A stretch of DNA of 64,000 nt from Ridgeia piscesae (GCA_025642075.2 JAODUO010000889.1:199629-263628); one strand, 5' to 3'; counted from the stretch's first letter, positions 13,828 through 28,000 are shown. Translations and numbers: made by a program. The notes: generated by a model from the letters alone, not told the origin.

Positions 13828-14270
13828 GTAGTCCCCTTTTTATACGGCCCCCTCGTCATCGGCCACCAGGATTATACGGCCACATGTTCATTGCAATAGC
13901 ATTTTCTAGTACAAACTACGTCTCACCGGCGGCCACCCGGCTAATGTGGCCAATGATCAGGGTTGGATGAAGAATATTCCCCTCTTCAGCCAATCGCTAG
14001 TCATAAACTGCAATCTTTAACCACAAGTCAAAAACAAATTAAGAAGGCCTACCATGCACACTTGTCGTTCTTGACAAAACATCACATAGACGGTATTGTT
14101 GCAAAGTTAGATGTCTCAAATGTTGACAACGTATGTGTGTGCTTAAAAAGGAGCGACCAGTTTGCCTTGAAACAGGGGCATTTATTGATGGTTCCCCTCA
14201 CCAGAGGCCATCTGCCTTATAAGGTCACCTTGGGTTTGCTGAAGGGTTGGCCATATAAGAAGTTGACTAC
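13828..14270. mobile_element. Possible degraded TIR element (Tc1/pogo-like MITE)
   Basis: The ends are inverted relative to each other: GTAGTCCCCTTTTTATACGG at 13828 and, as reverse complement of the far end (14249-14270), GTAGTCAACTTCTTATATGG. About 18 of 22 positions agree. Internal TATACGGCCAC motifs recur. The end style recalls pogo/Tigger elements, but the TA duplication is unclear and no transposase is seen. Confidence 0.35.
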
Positions 14271-14375
14271 ATGCATACAATTTACAAAGTACATTTTCTA
14301 ACGCTCCACTGGTATGGATATTAGGAACAACAGTCAAGAATTAATGTAAACAGCTCAAAATCATATAAACCCCCC

Positions 14376-14427
14376 CACACACACGCGCGCGCACGCACGC
14401 ACTCACGCACGCACACGCACGCACGCA

Positions 14428-14499
<72 letters not shown>
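14376..14499. repeat. CA-rich microsatellite
   Basis: GCAC-rich start (14380-14430) passing into a pure CA run. Confidence 0.97.
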
Positions 14500-14500
<1 letters not shown>

Positions 14501-14542
14501 GATTGTAAGGGATGGGAAGATATAGTAAGGGATGGTAAGGGA

Positions 14543-14632
14543 TGGCCACCGAACTTCCAACCTATTTCGGGAAGGAGATGTGATTTCCCAGTGCTTCAAC
14601 AGTGAAATTAGTTTACTCTCCTCCCTAGCCAG
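14543..14632. repeat. Dispersed repeat, copy A
   Basis: Contains GTGCTTCAACAGTGAAATTA then GTTTACTCTCCTCCC. A second copy lies at 15650-15731 in the same orientation. Identity is about 80 percent by eye. A GGGAGGA-type start and CTCCTCCC end could pair. Confidence 0.7.
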
Positions 14633-15649
14633 AAAACTTTATATTTGGAGCCAGAATACTTTAAAGTTGTTATATACACGGGTTACAGGGGCGGGTCTTG
14701 AGAAGTTTTATGGAGGGACGACCATCTTATTGAATACTCAAGACAGTGTATTATATATGGAGGAGACATTCACTTGAAATTGGGTGGACTGAGCCGGAGC
14801 GTCCTCACGATTCGAAATCGGAATGGCGAGGGAGGGTAACAATTACGGGGTATTGTTAAAGAAAATTGCGGCGATGTTTACATTTTCGCTGTCGGAAGAC
14901 AAGACGGGGAGTGGGAATTGCTATTGAAATATGATCACTACGACGTTCACAACTTCAAGACTTGTAGGGCGGAATATCTATGCGGAGGGGGTGTCACTTC
15001 AGATTCAAAACGCGCCAGGGCGCGGTTTTCTAAACTTTGAACGCCTGAATTTCAATGGATTAGGGACCTGCTTGTGAAGTAGATATGTATACCCATATGA
15101 ACGCTCAGCATAGTTCTGCCCATAGTAATTGACCACCATGTCCATTATTGTGTCCAGCGTATACTATTGTTTAACCTTTACATACGAATGCAGTGATTGT
15201 ACATTAGACACTTCTTTCAACCGACCCGGGAATATTGTATAAAAAGCCGGTCTGATCCTTTCTCGGACATCGTTGTGTTGAAAAAATAATGAATGGATGG
15301 GGATTCAAACTGCGCCGAACTTAAACATCTGAATGGGGTGCATGTTAGCACAACTCATGATATGTTATATTGTGGATGTGAAAACTTGTATCACGTTTGG
15401 TGCGGTGCGTTTTGTGAGACGTCAATACCTTCGTTCGTGTCTACTATAATCTTCCTACCCCTACATTGTTTTCACGACATTTAGAAACAAACGGTACACG
15501 ACTTCATTGCTTTTCAATTTGAGTATTTTACGAAATGGTACGTGAAATGGTGTAAAAGCACCGTCAGCAATCAACCAGTCATTTAGGTTAGATAAAAATT
15601 ACATCTTGTTAAAATACCAGCAGTTGAAAGAATATGCAAACCGGCCAGC

Positions 15650-15731
15650 CAACCTCCAACCCCTGTCGGGGAGGAAGCGATCTGATTTCATAGTGCTTCA
15701 ACAGCGAAATTAGTTTACTCTCCTCCCGACC
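15650..15731. repeat. Dispersed repeat, copy B
   Basis: Direct copy of 14543-14632, with GTGCTTCAACAGCGAAATTA then GTTTACTCTCCTCCCG. Confidence 0.7.
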
Positions 15732-18241
15732 ATGGTTACCTAAAATAATTTACGACGAGCTGCACATGTTAACTCTTGAAATGCAACATATGATATTATG
15801 AATAGTGTCACCGTCTCTAAGGCTTAGCAGCCGCTTCATAATCTGTAATGGTGTATGACGTCTCGTCTCTTTTGCTCGAAGTTCGCGAACAATGCTTCCT
15901 CGAGTTCCCGTCGCCGTGACGCAAGCATTGAAGAGCTCGTAGTCCATATCTCGTTGTCATCGTGGATGTTTTCTGCAACAGCAATGAAACGGCGTGTTAG
16001 TAATTATAAATAATAAGACGATGAAGCGGTCGAAGAAGTGAAAAACTATGAAAAATTTAGAAAATGGCTTATCACTGATCCACTTCTACTTCGTTCACGT
16101 TGGCCGGCGGAAGCGGCAATGACGTGATCACTGATTATGTCAATCCGCAGCTGCGCAAAGCACAACTTCGTGGTAACGTCACTGTCGTGCCAGTGTACGC
16201 ATGCGCCAATACACACAACGGTGCTCGTCCAAACGCCTCTACCAAAGGAGCGCGCGCTGTCAACTTGGTTGTGTGGCCGATTATGCCACAGTTACACTTC
16301 CCGGATGGGAGTGTGTAATTTGTTTTTTAGAAATTACTTTTTTCTCGACATTCACCTGCTGTGAGGTCAGTTCTTTTGAGAAGTCAGATTTCCAGGATTA
16401 TTGCTTTCGTCCATTTCTAAATATTGACCGGTGTCGCATAGAGAAGAGGCGTTTTACGACTTTGGAAGAAAGTGCAGTTGCTGCTGAGACTTCTTTGCAC
16501 GGCTGTAACATGCTCTGTACAGGACATTGGTGTATATATTTTACAATTTTCAGTTTGTATCGCTTTGTAGTTCTGCTAGACAGGGATTGAAGCTATTTAC
16601 TTTCGCTATATTGTCTTTCCATTTCTTAATTATGAGAAAGGCTACTCCTGCTTGGCCGTTGTATGTCCTGGAATGGTCTAATAGGTGGCCACTTCGTAAT
16701 CTGTTCTCACTAAATTTATACTTCAGTTCTTGTATCTGTTCATGTCTTAGTAGTGATCGCATGTTATATGTTGCGATTTTTGTTTAGCAATTATGCAAAC
16801 AATGTTTCTATTATATTAATTGAATTTAAGTGAAATTCGATAATACGTACACCCTAACACAGTATGATGATGCCACAGAATAGAAAATGTGCAACATACT
16901 GCCAGCAAGAGTACCGAGGCACCTTTACGAGAAAAGAGACCTTGATGCTGCCCTTTGCAAAAAATGGGGTGTTTACTCAACAAGCCTCCCTGGATAAGAT
17001 GGCTATGGTTATGTTTTGGCATGTTTCGGGTTGCCATATATATAATTTCGCAAAACACCCCGTTGTCGACGCTCAAAAACTTGGATGAATATGGAGTGCA
17101 GCCGTTGACACAGTACTCATCCAAGATTATGATAGCTAGTACTCTATATCGAAATCTTGTAGCTGTTTCGGTCTTTTCAGTCTTTGTCACTGTTTATCTA
17201 GAAGCCTACCATAGCTTTAACCAAATATTGATACTGGTGTACTGACAACATTAATTAGTTAAATAAATAATTACTGGTTATCTTTGCATTTCAGGTGCCT
17301 CACGTGGTCGTCCTGTTCGCTGGTGGAATCGCTATGCTTCGACGCGTTGCTATTCAGGTTCGTGTTTTTTTTACTATAGCTGGTTGGCACGAGTACGACT
17401 GCAGGGGGCGTGGCGATATGTTATTAAATCATAAACACTATTTTGTCGGCCAACGGATGTGACAAAACAGCGACCAATATTTCCAGGCGATGAATACTTT
17501 CCAACGACACCCGACCCCTCCCTCCGACCCATACAACCACCCCGTCCGATCATTCTTTCCTCGAGCGCGAGTCAGGGGATAGGCGGGGTAGGGGTGGTGC
17601 TGAAGCGGGGCGGGGGTTCTTAGTCCCCCAAATTAATTTCTTTCAGGAGAATATAATAATAGAATTAGCTACTTTTAAAAGGTCAGGACTAATACAAATT
17701 ATATGTTATAAAAACAGTGTTTATGTGTATGCACGTATGTTTGTTTGTTTGATTTGTTTGTTTTTCGTTTGTTTGTGAAACCATATCTCCTTCAGTTTAG
17801 GATGTATTTGTGCTGACAGCTAGTAGTCCATGGATTAAGACTTTTTCAAACTTCTTCCGGCTGGTGGTTAAATTAAGCGATCTACAGAAACATTTTAAAT
17901 GTTTTTTCAATGATAACATGCATAACATGCACAACGGGATGATCCCACTTTGATCGCATTAGTATATATACCCCATTTTGCCCGGATTAGGCATGGTTTA
18001 ATCAAACTGTGATACATCATCGCTCACTCTCACGAAAAACTATTATACGTTGAAACACTCATAAACTAATACTACATCCTCACGACATTCGAAGTTGAAA
18101 TATGACAAGTTGTTACTTAGCAAACTGGGATGGATCGATCGATCGTCAAACGAACAACTTAGCAATTAGGGGATCAAAGCTAAGGATTACTAACCACTGT
18201 TTCAATCCGCAAGAAGAATTGCATACCAACTGGTTTGTATA
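15732..18241. other. Intergenic sequence upstream of MORC
   Basis: No gene supported. Several short open frames (15.75-17.25 kb) have no recognisable domain or splice context. A splice-like stretch at 17295-17358 (CAG|...CAG|GT) encodes nothing recognisable. Confidence 0.5.
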
Positions 18242-18494
18242 CCCAGACAGCATGCAAACGTTAATCTAACGTTAATTTAACGTTAGCAGAAACGCTGGTT
18301 TAACGTTTACATGTGAACGTTTTTTTGTTGCGTTATTTTGCTCGTTTATTTAAAATAGATCTACGTTTACTTTCTAACCAAACAAAAACAACCGAAAACT
18401 TACGTTTCGGGAACGTTACAGATTTAACCGTAACCAAAATCAAACGGTTCTAACCAAATGCAAACGCTAATGTAACGTTTGCATGCTATCTGGG
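18242..18494. mobile_element. MITE with 22-bp terminal inverted repeats
   Basis: The ends CCCAGACAGCATGCAAACGT (18242) and the reverse complement of 18473-18494 (CCCAGATAGCATGCAAACGT) match over 22 bp with one difference. The flanks are ATA on both sides, a possible 3-bp target duplication. The interior repeats AACGTT many times and has no ORF. This fits a non-autonomous DNA transposon; the superfamily is uncertain. Confidence 0.8.
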
Positions 18495-18958
18495 ATAGTA
18501 GTCAGCAGATGCCGCTACGCTGGTTGGAAGCGAACATACTCTTTGTGGCAGCACTATTCTTTGCATACAGCGATTTCCCATATTATCCGAGTATCCCGTT
18601 TTACCTGGGTTTCCCCTACATACGGAATTCGGTTACGCTGCGTTAGAGCCACATAGTTGGACATTGTCCCGGCCGAGGGGACAGTTGAGGTGCAGTGTCA
18701 GAAGTGAGAAGTCTTTACATATGCAAAACATTTTATTCCAGTACGACTATTTCCCTCCAAGCAGATCCTTCGATCTTTGACGCCATCTAGTGAGCAGTGA
18801 CTACAGTCGCGTACACAACCGTTAGTAGGCCACACTGACTTTGGCCGGCGATGCTTTTGCTGTTTATTATTCTTTCGAATTTTGTTTCATTCGGCAAGTC
18901 GGAAAAATAATTTATTTACAACCGATATATAGTGACGGCAATAGTAAAATCTAACCAA
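18495..18958 (+). promoter_or_regulatory. Proximal upstream region/5' UTR of MORC
   Basis: Positional inference only: 464 bp between the MITE and the MORC start codon. No clear TATA box or defined element is visible. Confidence 0.3.
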
Positions 18959-19009
18959 ATGCCAGTAATGGATGGTGCTGGAGATGCCTCTGATGTTAGA
19001 CCTTCCAAG
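18959..19009 (+). CDS. MORC3: MORC exon 1
   Basis: Start ATG and 17 codons ([17 protein letters not shown]), then donor AAG|GTAGGC, phase 0. The start was chosen as the first ATG in frame; a downstream ATG four codons later is possible. Confidence 0.7.
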
Positions 19010-22000
19010 GTAGGCGTACGACAATATTGCATTGCCTAAAACTTGACTGAAACGACACCGACAGTGAGTGAGTCTGAGTGACAGTCCACGACCAACTTTG
19101 CACCAAGCACACTTGACTGTTTTGATACTTTTTTGCAGTAGGACCCGTACTCAGTAGTGACTAGTACCATCGAGTCAGTGGGCTATTTGTTAATATGTAA
19201 CAGGCTTAAATATTAGCAGCATCCGCCAGGGTCATTTGTATGAACGTAATCAAACCCCGCGGACAAGCCTGTGTTCGGAACGTCGTTACTTTATCCCAAT
19301 TTCATTGTCAATAATATTGACTGTGATCTTTGCATATATTATTATTATGGTATATGTTATTATAGTTAGTTCAGCCACATTTAAATAGCAAAACTCTCAC
19401 TATGGGCAAATTCTGCATGTAAAAAATACAACTGAACACAGTTTTGATACTTTATGTATCAGCAACCTGCAAAGGTCCAATGCTCAACTTGACTCAGCAC
19501 CAGCAAGAAGCTACAACATGCACATGCTGTCCACAGACCACACACACACGCACGCGTGGACGCACGCACACACACACACCTTCAATCTACAGCTACATAA
19601 CAAAAGCCTAATTTCATTTTAAATGCTTTTGTGGGATAAAGATAAGTAATGTTATGTAGTTTATTGCCTTTTGACATTTGTTAACACAACTTTATTATTT
19701 GCAGACTAAATCCACTTTTTTGTGTTCAGAAATTGATATTTGTGTCTATAGGATTTGCTCCATTTATTGTGATCCTAGGATTATTGTCTTCAAAAGTGTA
19801 CAGATGGTGATGTATCAGGTGAAAAAGAAATGTTTATGAACAATTTATACCTTTGTCAGTATTTAAGATGTCTGGATGTGATTCACCTGTAGAACTGGAA
19901 TGTTACTTTTAATCTGTTACAGACAAGCCCTTCATTCCTGCATGCCAACTCAACAAGTCATACGTGGGTGTTCAGTGCATTTGCTGAACTAATAGGTAAG
20001 TTTCCTACAAATAAATTTTGGAATCATCATGTGAATCAAGCTTCGACTTTTATGGAGATTTGGAGTCCAATGAATCCAGGCAGTGAGACTCTGATCCGAA
20101 TAATAACAAATTTGCTTTTCCACAGTCAGACTGTGGAAAAGCAACAACATTCTGTTGTTTCACAAAATGTAGCTATTATTCGATTTGTTGAAAAGGTTTC
20201 CATTCCATTCCATTGGTTGTTGTCATTCTCTGTCAGCAGCCAGCACGTGCCCGGTCCATTGGTTGTTGTCATTCTCCACCAGCAGTCAGCGTGTGCCCGG
20301 TCCATTGGTTGTTGTCATTCCCCGCTAGCAGCCAGCATGTACCCAGTCCATTGGTTGTTGTCATTCTCTGTCAGCAGCCTGCATGTGCCCGATCCATTGG
20401 TTGTTGTCATTCTCTGTCAGCAGCCAGCATGTGCCCAGTCCACTGGTTGTTGTCATTCTCTGTCAGCAGCTTGCATGTGCCCGGTCCATTGGTTGTTGTC
20501 ATTCTCCGCTAGCAGCCAGCATGTGCCCAGTCCATTGGTTGTCATTCTCTGTCAGCAGCCTGCATGTGCCCAGTCCATTGGTTGTCATTCTCTGTCAGCA
20601 GCCTGCATGTGCCCAGTCCATTGGTTGTCATTCTCTGTCAGCAGCCTGCATGTGCTCGGTCCATTGGTTGTTGTCATTCTCGGCCACCAGCCAACATGTG
20701 CCCGGTCCACTGGTTATTGTCATTCTCTGTCAGCAGCCAGCATGTCCCCGGTCCATTGGTTGTTGTCATTCTCTGCCAACAGCCAGCATGTCCCTGGTCC
20801 ATTGGTTGTTGTCATTCTATGTCAGCAGCCAGCATATGCCCGGTCCATTGGTTGTTGTCATTCTCGGCCAGCAGCCAACATGTGCCCAGTCCATTGGTTG
20901 TTGTCATTCTCTGTCAGCAGCCAGCATGTGCCCAGTTCATTGGTTGTTGTTATTCTCTGTCAGCCTGCATGTGTCCGGTCCATTGGTTGTTGTCATTCTC
21001 TGTCAGCAGCCAGCATGTGCCCGGTCCACTGGTTGTTGTCATTCTTAGTCAGCAGCCTGCATATGCCCGGTCCATTAGTTGTTGTCATTCTCCGCTAACA
21101 GCCAGCATGTGCCCAGTCCATTGGTTGGTGTCATTCTCTGTCAGCAGCCAGCATGTGTCCAGTCCATTGGTTGTTGTCATTCTCTGTCAGCAGCCAGCAT
21201 GTGCCCAGTCCACTGGTTGTCATTCTCTGTCAGCAGCCTGCATGTGCTCGGTCCATTGGTTGTTGTCATTCTTGGCCAACAGCCAACATGTGCCCGGTCC
21301 ACTGGTTGTTGTCATTCTCTGTCAGCAGCCAGCATGTGCCCAGTCCATTGGTTGTTGACATTCTCTGTCAGCAGCCAGCATATGCCCGGTCCATTGGTTG
21401 TTGTCATTCTCTGTCAGCAGCCAGCATGTGCCCAGTCCATTGGTTGTTGTCATTCTATGTCAGCAGCCAGCATGTGCCCAGTCCATTGGTTGTTGTCATT
21501 CTATGTCAGCAGCCAGCATATGCCCGGTCCATTGGTTGTTGTCATTCGCGGCCAGCAGCCGACATGTGCCCGGTCCATTGGTTGTTGTCATTCTCTGTCA
21601 GCATGTGCCCGGTCCATTGGTTGTTGTCATTCTCTGCTAACAGCCAGTATGTGCCCGGTCCCTTGGTTGTTGTCATTCTCTGTCAGTAGCCTGCATGTGC
21701 CCAGTCCACTGGTTGTTGTCATTCTCAGTCAGCAGCCTGCATGTCCCTGGTCCATTGGTTGTTGTCATTATCTGTCAGCAGCCAGCATGTGCCCGGTCCA
21801 TTAGTTGTTGTCATTCTCCGCTAACAGCCAGCATATGCCCGGTCCATTGGTTGTTGTCATTCTCTGCCAACAGCCAGCATGTGCCCGGTCCATTGGTTGT
21901 TGTCATTCTCGGCCAGCAGCCAACATGTGCCCGGTCCACTGGTTGTTGTCATTCTCTGTCAGCAGCCAGCATGTGCCCGGTCCATTGGTTGTTGTCATTC

Positions 22001-25000
22001 TCTGCTAACAGCCGCCCAGCATGTGCCCGGTCCCTTGGTTGTTGTCATTCTCTGTCAGCAGCCAGCATGTGCCCTGTCCATTGGTTGTTGTCATTCTCCA
22101 CCAGCAGCCAACATGTGCCCAGTCCATTGGTTGTTGTCATTCTCTGCCAACAGCCGCCCAGCATGTGCCCGGTCCCTTGGTTGTTGTCATTCTCTGTCAG
22201 CAGCCAGCATGTGCCCTGTCCATTGGTTGTTGTCATTCTCCACCAGCAGCCAACATGTGCCCAGTCCACTGGTTGTTGTCATTCTCTGTCAGCAGCCAGC
22301 ATGTGCCCTGTCCATTGGTTGTTGTCATTCTCCACCAGCAGCCAACATGTGCCCAGTCCATTGGTTGTTGTCATTCTCTGTCAGCAGCCAGCATGTGCCC
22401 AGTCCATTGGTTGTTGACATTCTCTGTCAGCAGCCAGCATATGCCCGGTCCATTGGTTGTTGTCATTCTCTGTCAGCAGCCAGCATGTGCCCAGTCCATT
22501 GGTTGTTGTCATTCTATGTCAGCAGCCAGCATATGCCCGGTCCATTGGTTGTTGTCATTCGCGGCCAGCAGCCGACATGTGCCCGGTCCATTGGTTGTTG
22601 TCATTCTCTGTCAGCATGTGCCCGGTCCATTGGTTGTTGTCATTCTCTGCTAACAGCCAGTATGTGCCCGGTCCCTTGGTTGTTGTCATTCTCTGTCAGT
22701 AGCCTGCATGTGCCCAGTCCACTGGTTGTTGTCATTCTCAGTCAGCAGCCTGCATGTCCCTGGTCCATTGGTTGTTGTCATTATCTGTCAGCAGCCAGCA
22801 TGTGCCCGGTCCATTAGTTGTTGTCATTCTCCGCTAACAGCCAGCATATGCCCGGTCCATTGGTTGTTGTCATTCTCTGCCAACAGCCAGCATGTGCCCG
22901 GTCCATTGGTTGTTGTCATTCTCGGCCAGCAGCCAACATGTGCCCGGTCCACTGGTTGTTGTCATTCTCTGTCAGCAGCCAGCATGTGCCCGTCCATTGG
23001 TTGTTGTCATTCTCTGTCAGCAGCCCCGCATGTGCCCGGTCCATTGGTTGTTGTCATTCTCTGTCAGCAGCCAGCATGTGCCCTGTCCATTGGTTGTTGT
23101 CATTCTCCACCAGCAGCCAACATGTGCCCAGTCCATTGGTTGTTGTCATTCTCTGCCAACAGCCGCCCAGCATGTGCCCGGTCCCTTGGTTGTTGTCATT
23201 CTCTGTCAGCAGCCAGCATGTGCCCTGTCCATTGGTTGTTGTCATTCTCCACCAGCAGCCAACATGTGCCCAGTCCACTGGTTGTTGTCATTCTCTGTCA
23301 GCAGCCAGCATGTGCCCTGTCCATTGGTTGTTGTCATTCTCCACCAGCAGCCAACATGTGCCCAGTCCATTGGTTGTTGTCATTCTCTGTCAGCAGCCAG
23401 CATGTGCCCAGTCCACTGGTTGTTGTTATTCTCTGTCAGCCTGCATGTGCCCGGTCCATTGGTTGTTGTCATTCTCTGTCAGCAGCCTGCATGTGCCCGG
23501 TCCATTGGTTGTTGTCATTCTCTGTCAGCAGCCTGCATGTGCCCGGTCCATTGGTTGTTGTCATTCTTTGTCAGCAGCCAGCATGTGCCCGGTCCACTGG
23601 TTGTTGTCATTCTCTGTCAGCAGCCAGCATGTGCCCGGTCCATTGGTTGTTGTCATTCTCAGTCAGCAGCCTGCATGTCCCTGGTCCATTGGTTGTTGTC
23701 ATTATCTGTCAGCAGCCAGCATGTGCCCGGTCCATTAGTTGTTGTCATTCTCCGCTAACAGCCAGCATATGCCCGGTCCATTGGTTGTTGTCATTCTCTG
23801 CCAACAGCCAGCATGTGCCCGGTCCATTGGTTGTTGTCATTCTCGGCCAGCAGCCAACATGTGCCCGGTCCACTGGTTGTTGTCATTCTCTGTCAGCAGC
23901 CAGCATGTGCCCGGTCCATTGGTTGTTGTCATTCTCTGCTAACAGCCGCCCAGCATGTGCCCGGTCCCTTGGTTGTTGTCATTCTCTGTCAGCAGCCAGC
24001 ATGTGCCCTGTCCATTGGTTGTTGTCATTCTCCACCAGCAGCCAACATGTGCCCAGTCCATTGGTTGTTGTCATTCTCTGCCAACAGCCGCCCAGCATGT
24101 GCCCGGTCCCTTGGTTGTTGTCATTCTCTGTCAGCAGCCAGCATGTGCCCTGTCCATTGGTTGTTGTCATTCTCCACCAGCAGCCAACATGTGCCCAGTC
24201 CACTGGTTGTTGTCATTCTCTGTCAGCAGCCAGCATGTGCCCTGTCCATTGGTTGTTGTCATTCTCCACCAGCAGCCAACATGTGCCCAGTCCATTGGTT
24301 GTTGTCATTCTCTGTCAGCAGCCAGCATGTGCCCAGTCCACTGGTTGTTGTTATTCTCTGTCAGCCTGCATGTGCCCGGTCCATTGGTTGTTGTCATTCT
24401 CTGTCAGCAGCCTGCATGTGCCCGGTCCATTGGTTGTTGTCATTCTCTGTCAGCAGCCTGCATGTGCCCGGTCCATTGGTTGTTGTCATTCTTTGTCAGC
24501 AGCCAGCATGTGCCCGGTCCACTGGTTGTTGTCATTCTCTGTCAGCAGCCAGCATGTGCCCGGTCCATTGGTTGTTGTCATTCTCTGTCAGCAGCCTGCA
24601 TGTGCCCGGTCCATTGGTTGTTGTCATTCTCTGTCAGCAGCCTGCATGTGCCCGGTCCATTGGTTGTTGTCATTCTTTGTCAGCAGCCAGCATGTGCCCG
24701 GTCCACTGGTTGTTGTCATTCTCTGTCAGCAGCCAGCATGTGCCCTGTCCATTGGTTGTTGTCATTCTCTGTCAGCAGCCAACATGTGCCCTGTCCATTG
24801 GTTGTTGTCATTCTCTGTCAGCAGCCAGCATGTGCCCAGTCCATTGGTTGTTGTCATTCTCTGTCAGCAGCCAACATGTGCCCTGTCCATTGGTTGTTGT
24901 CATTCTCTGTCAGCAGCCAACATGTGCCCTGTCCATTGGTTGTTGTCATTCTCTGTCAGCAGCCAGCATGTGCCCTGTCCATTGGTTGTTGTTATTATCT

Positions 25001-28000
25001 GTCAGCAGCCAGTATGTGCCCTGTCCATTGGTTGTTGTCATTCTCTGTCAGCAGCCAACATGTGCCCTGTCCATTGGTTGTTGTCATTCTCTGTCAGCAG
25101 CCAGCATGTGCCCTGTCCATTGGTTGTTGTCATTCTCTGTCAGCAGCCGACATGTGCCCTGTCCATTGGTTGTTGTCATTCTCTGTCAGCAGCCAGCATG
25201 TGCCCGGTCCATTGGTTGTTGTCATTCTGAAACTGTGAAAGTATTTGAAAATGTCAAATATTTTAAGAAAGTATTTAAGTACAAATACTCTTAATTCCTA
25301 AACATAAAATACAAATACTTTAAAAAGTATTTAAATACTTTCAAATACAAATGTATTTGTCCCATGTCTGAATCGTATTGCTCATGTCTTCCATTGGTAT
25401 TAAAACGTATTTATCTATTTTGACCGTGAAGAGTTGGATTTCTCAAATCATTAAACTAGTTTCCAAAGGGACCTACTTTAGAAGGTGCAGAACTTTGAGT
25501 ACCTCTTCTTAAGTTTAATTGACAATGAAAACATTTGTTTTGTTGCAGACAATGCATACGATCCAGACGTTGCAGCAACAGAGTTGACGATAGACAAGAA
25601 AATAATTAAGAGCATTCCTGTGCTGGCATTTCTCGACAATGGCAAAGGCATGGTGCCAGAGAAGCTGTATAAAATGTTGAGGTATGTCTTACTGGTGCCG
25701 TTACTTAGTTATGTCCTGGACTAACATAACATCTATTTCTTACAATGTATTTTTTCATTTTGGATATACAGGGGTAGATTTTAAGGGGGAAAATCTAGTA
25801 ACCCCCTGATGGATTATCAACATAATAGACTTTAGTAATCCATGTAGAAATGTGGTAATCTGTTAGATTAATATGATATAAAAAAATCATCTGAGTCCAG
25901 GGCTTTATGCAAGATAAAATTATTGCCAGTCACACCTGTTTTGGTGGACACATGGATGTTAACTGTTAAGCCTGTTTACAAACTTTTAAATGTGTCTGAT
26001 GACCTGAAATGGACTACAAACACACATGTGACACCATTTACCATTTTCACTCACTTTCAAGGCATAACTAACAATATCTATGGTTTTGGAAGACTTTTGC
26101 TCCTTCATTTTTTTACCCGTCCACCCATATTTCTACCCGTCCATATTCGTTTTTACCCATCCAAATGACGGGTGGACGGGTCTCTACATAAAGCTATGTC
26201 TGAGTCGCTGTCATCCATTGTGGCGTTGAGGTCAGTTTATAGTTCTATCTCAGTCCAGTCACTGTCCGTGATGTCATTAGATACATCTGAGTCACCAAAG
26301 TAATCAAGACAAGCACATTTCCATCTAACTGATGTCTTCTGTGTTGGTCAGTTCTTGTGCTGACCACTGGCCACTGTGTAACCTGAATTTATATCTAGCT
26401 CCTTCTTCAGTGCTACTGCAACTTCTGACCCACTCTCCAGAGCCAATATGATACATATTTGATGATTACACACTCATAACAAATATGTTTGGTCAGTGGA
26501 TTCAGTGGTCTGTTTGGCTTGGTTATACCCGCGACATCACACATGGCCAAACTGGCTTGTCTGTATATCGCGTTATCGCAGCCAAATATATTTAGAGCAA
26601 TATACCTTTTGATTACGTGGCAGCACACTGTGTTCTTCAAAAATTGCGAAAGTAGCAGTGTTTGTGTAAATTAGTTTGAGACTTTGTGTTCAGTAAATTC
26701 TAGGGGATTATGTGTTGCACTGACGATCTTTCTAATTAAACCGAATCAAAACAAGGCATCAGTTAAAATCTGTATTACATGTATGCAGAAATACTAACAC
26801 AATATGTATCATTTGAGAACATTCAACAAATAAAGAAAAATACATTTATTGTATCAATTTTATTTTAAGCCTGTCTGTGGAGTGATTCCCATGGAAAGTT
26901 GAAGTTTAATTAGCAAGGTAATCACGTGGTATTGTGATGTAAGTTGTGAGGCATACTGGCTTCAGGCCAACCTTTCTATGCTTTCAGAGCTTGTCTACAA
27001 AGATAGACCATTAGACATGCGTTATTGTGCGACATTCTGGTCAGAGTGAACACATTTCTGTCCTCAGGACAGAAACCATGTGCACAGCAGAAATACTTTC
27101 TTAGGACAATAAAGTGAATTTAATTTTGGCGTGTATGAAATACGAGCTGTTGCCATTTCGTCCATTTACAATTAATTGATTGTCATTTGTATTTCAGCCT
27201 GGGGTACTGCGAAAAAGTGGAGGTTAAAGGCCACAAACCCATCGGTCACTATGGCAATGGGTTCAAGTCGGGGTCAATGCGTCTTGGCCGTGATGCAATG
27301 GTGTTCACCAGATCAAATGGAACGATGAGCATTGGCTTTCTGTCACAGACGTACCTCGAGAAAATCAAGGCAGACACTGTGCTCGTCCCCATAGTCACAT
27401 GGGACGCCAAGACGAGTATCCTTTTTGCTTCGTAAAGTTGTTATTATCTAAAAGTAAATTGCTGGTGATGCAGAATTGTTGCATATTGTGTGTGTATGCT
27501 ACTTCATTAGTGGTGTATTTTGTATTATGAATTTTCATAATAACACAACTTTCAAAATTTTGTGTGGAAGAGAACAACGTGCTATTTTAGAGAAAACAAA
27601 GCAGTGACTACTGTTAACTATTGCTATTCTGGATTTCTGCAGAGTTTTCAGTACATCAGATATTGTGAACTTGTCCTTAAGCTATTGCTCCTGGACACAT
27701 CATTGAGTCAATACAGCAGATATTGTGAACTTGTTCTTAAGCTATTGCTCCGGGACACATCATTGAGTCAGTACAGCAGATATTGTGAACTTGTTCTTAA
27801 GCTATTGCTCCGGGACACATCATTGAGTCAGTACAGCAGATATTGTGAACTTGTTCTTAAGCTATTGCTCCGGGACACATCATTGAGTCAGTACAGCAGA
27901 TATTGTGAACTTTTTCTTAAGCTATTGCTCCGGGACACATCATTGAGTCAGTATAGCAGATATTGTGAACTTGTCCTTAAGCTATTGCTCCGGGACACAT

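Noticed and set aside
13963..14301. 112-codon open frame
   Set aside because: It lies in the possible TIR element and has no recognisable transposase motif.
17295..17358. Possible extra 5' exon of MORC
   Set aside because: It has CAG and CAG|GT borders, but the peptide has no similarity to MORC and the exon 1 start at 18959 already gives a full N-terminus.
22708..25230. 840-codon open frame and several other long frames
   Set aside because: They lie wholly in the 46-bp array inside MORC intron 2. The unit has no stop in any plus frame, so all three frames are open by chance.
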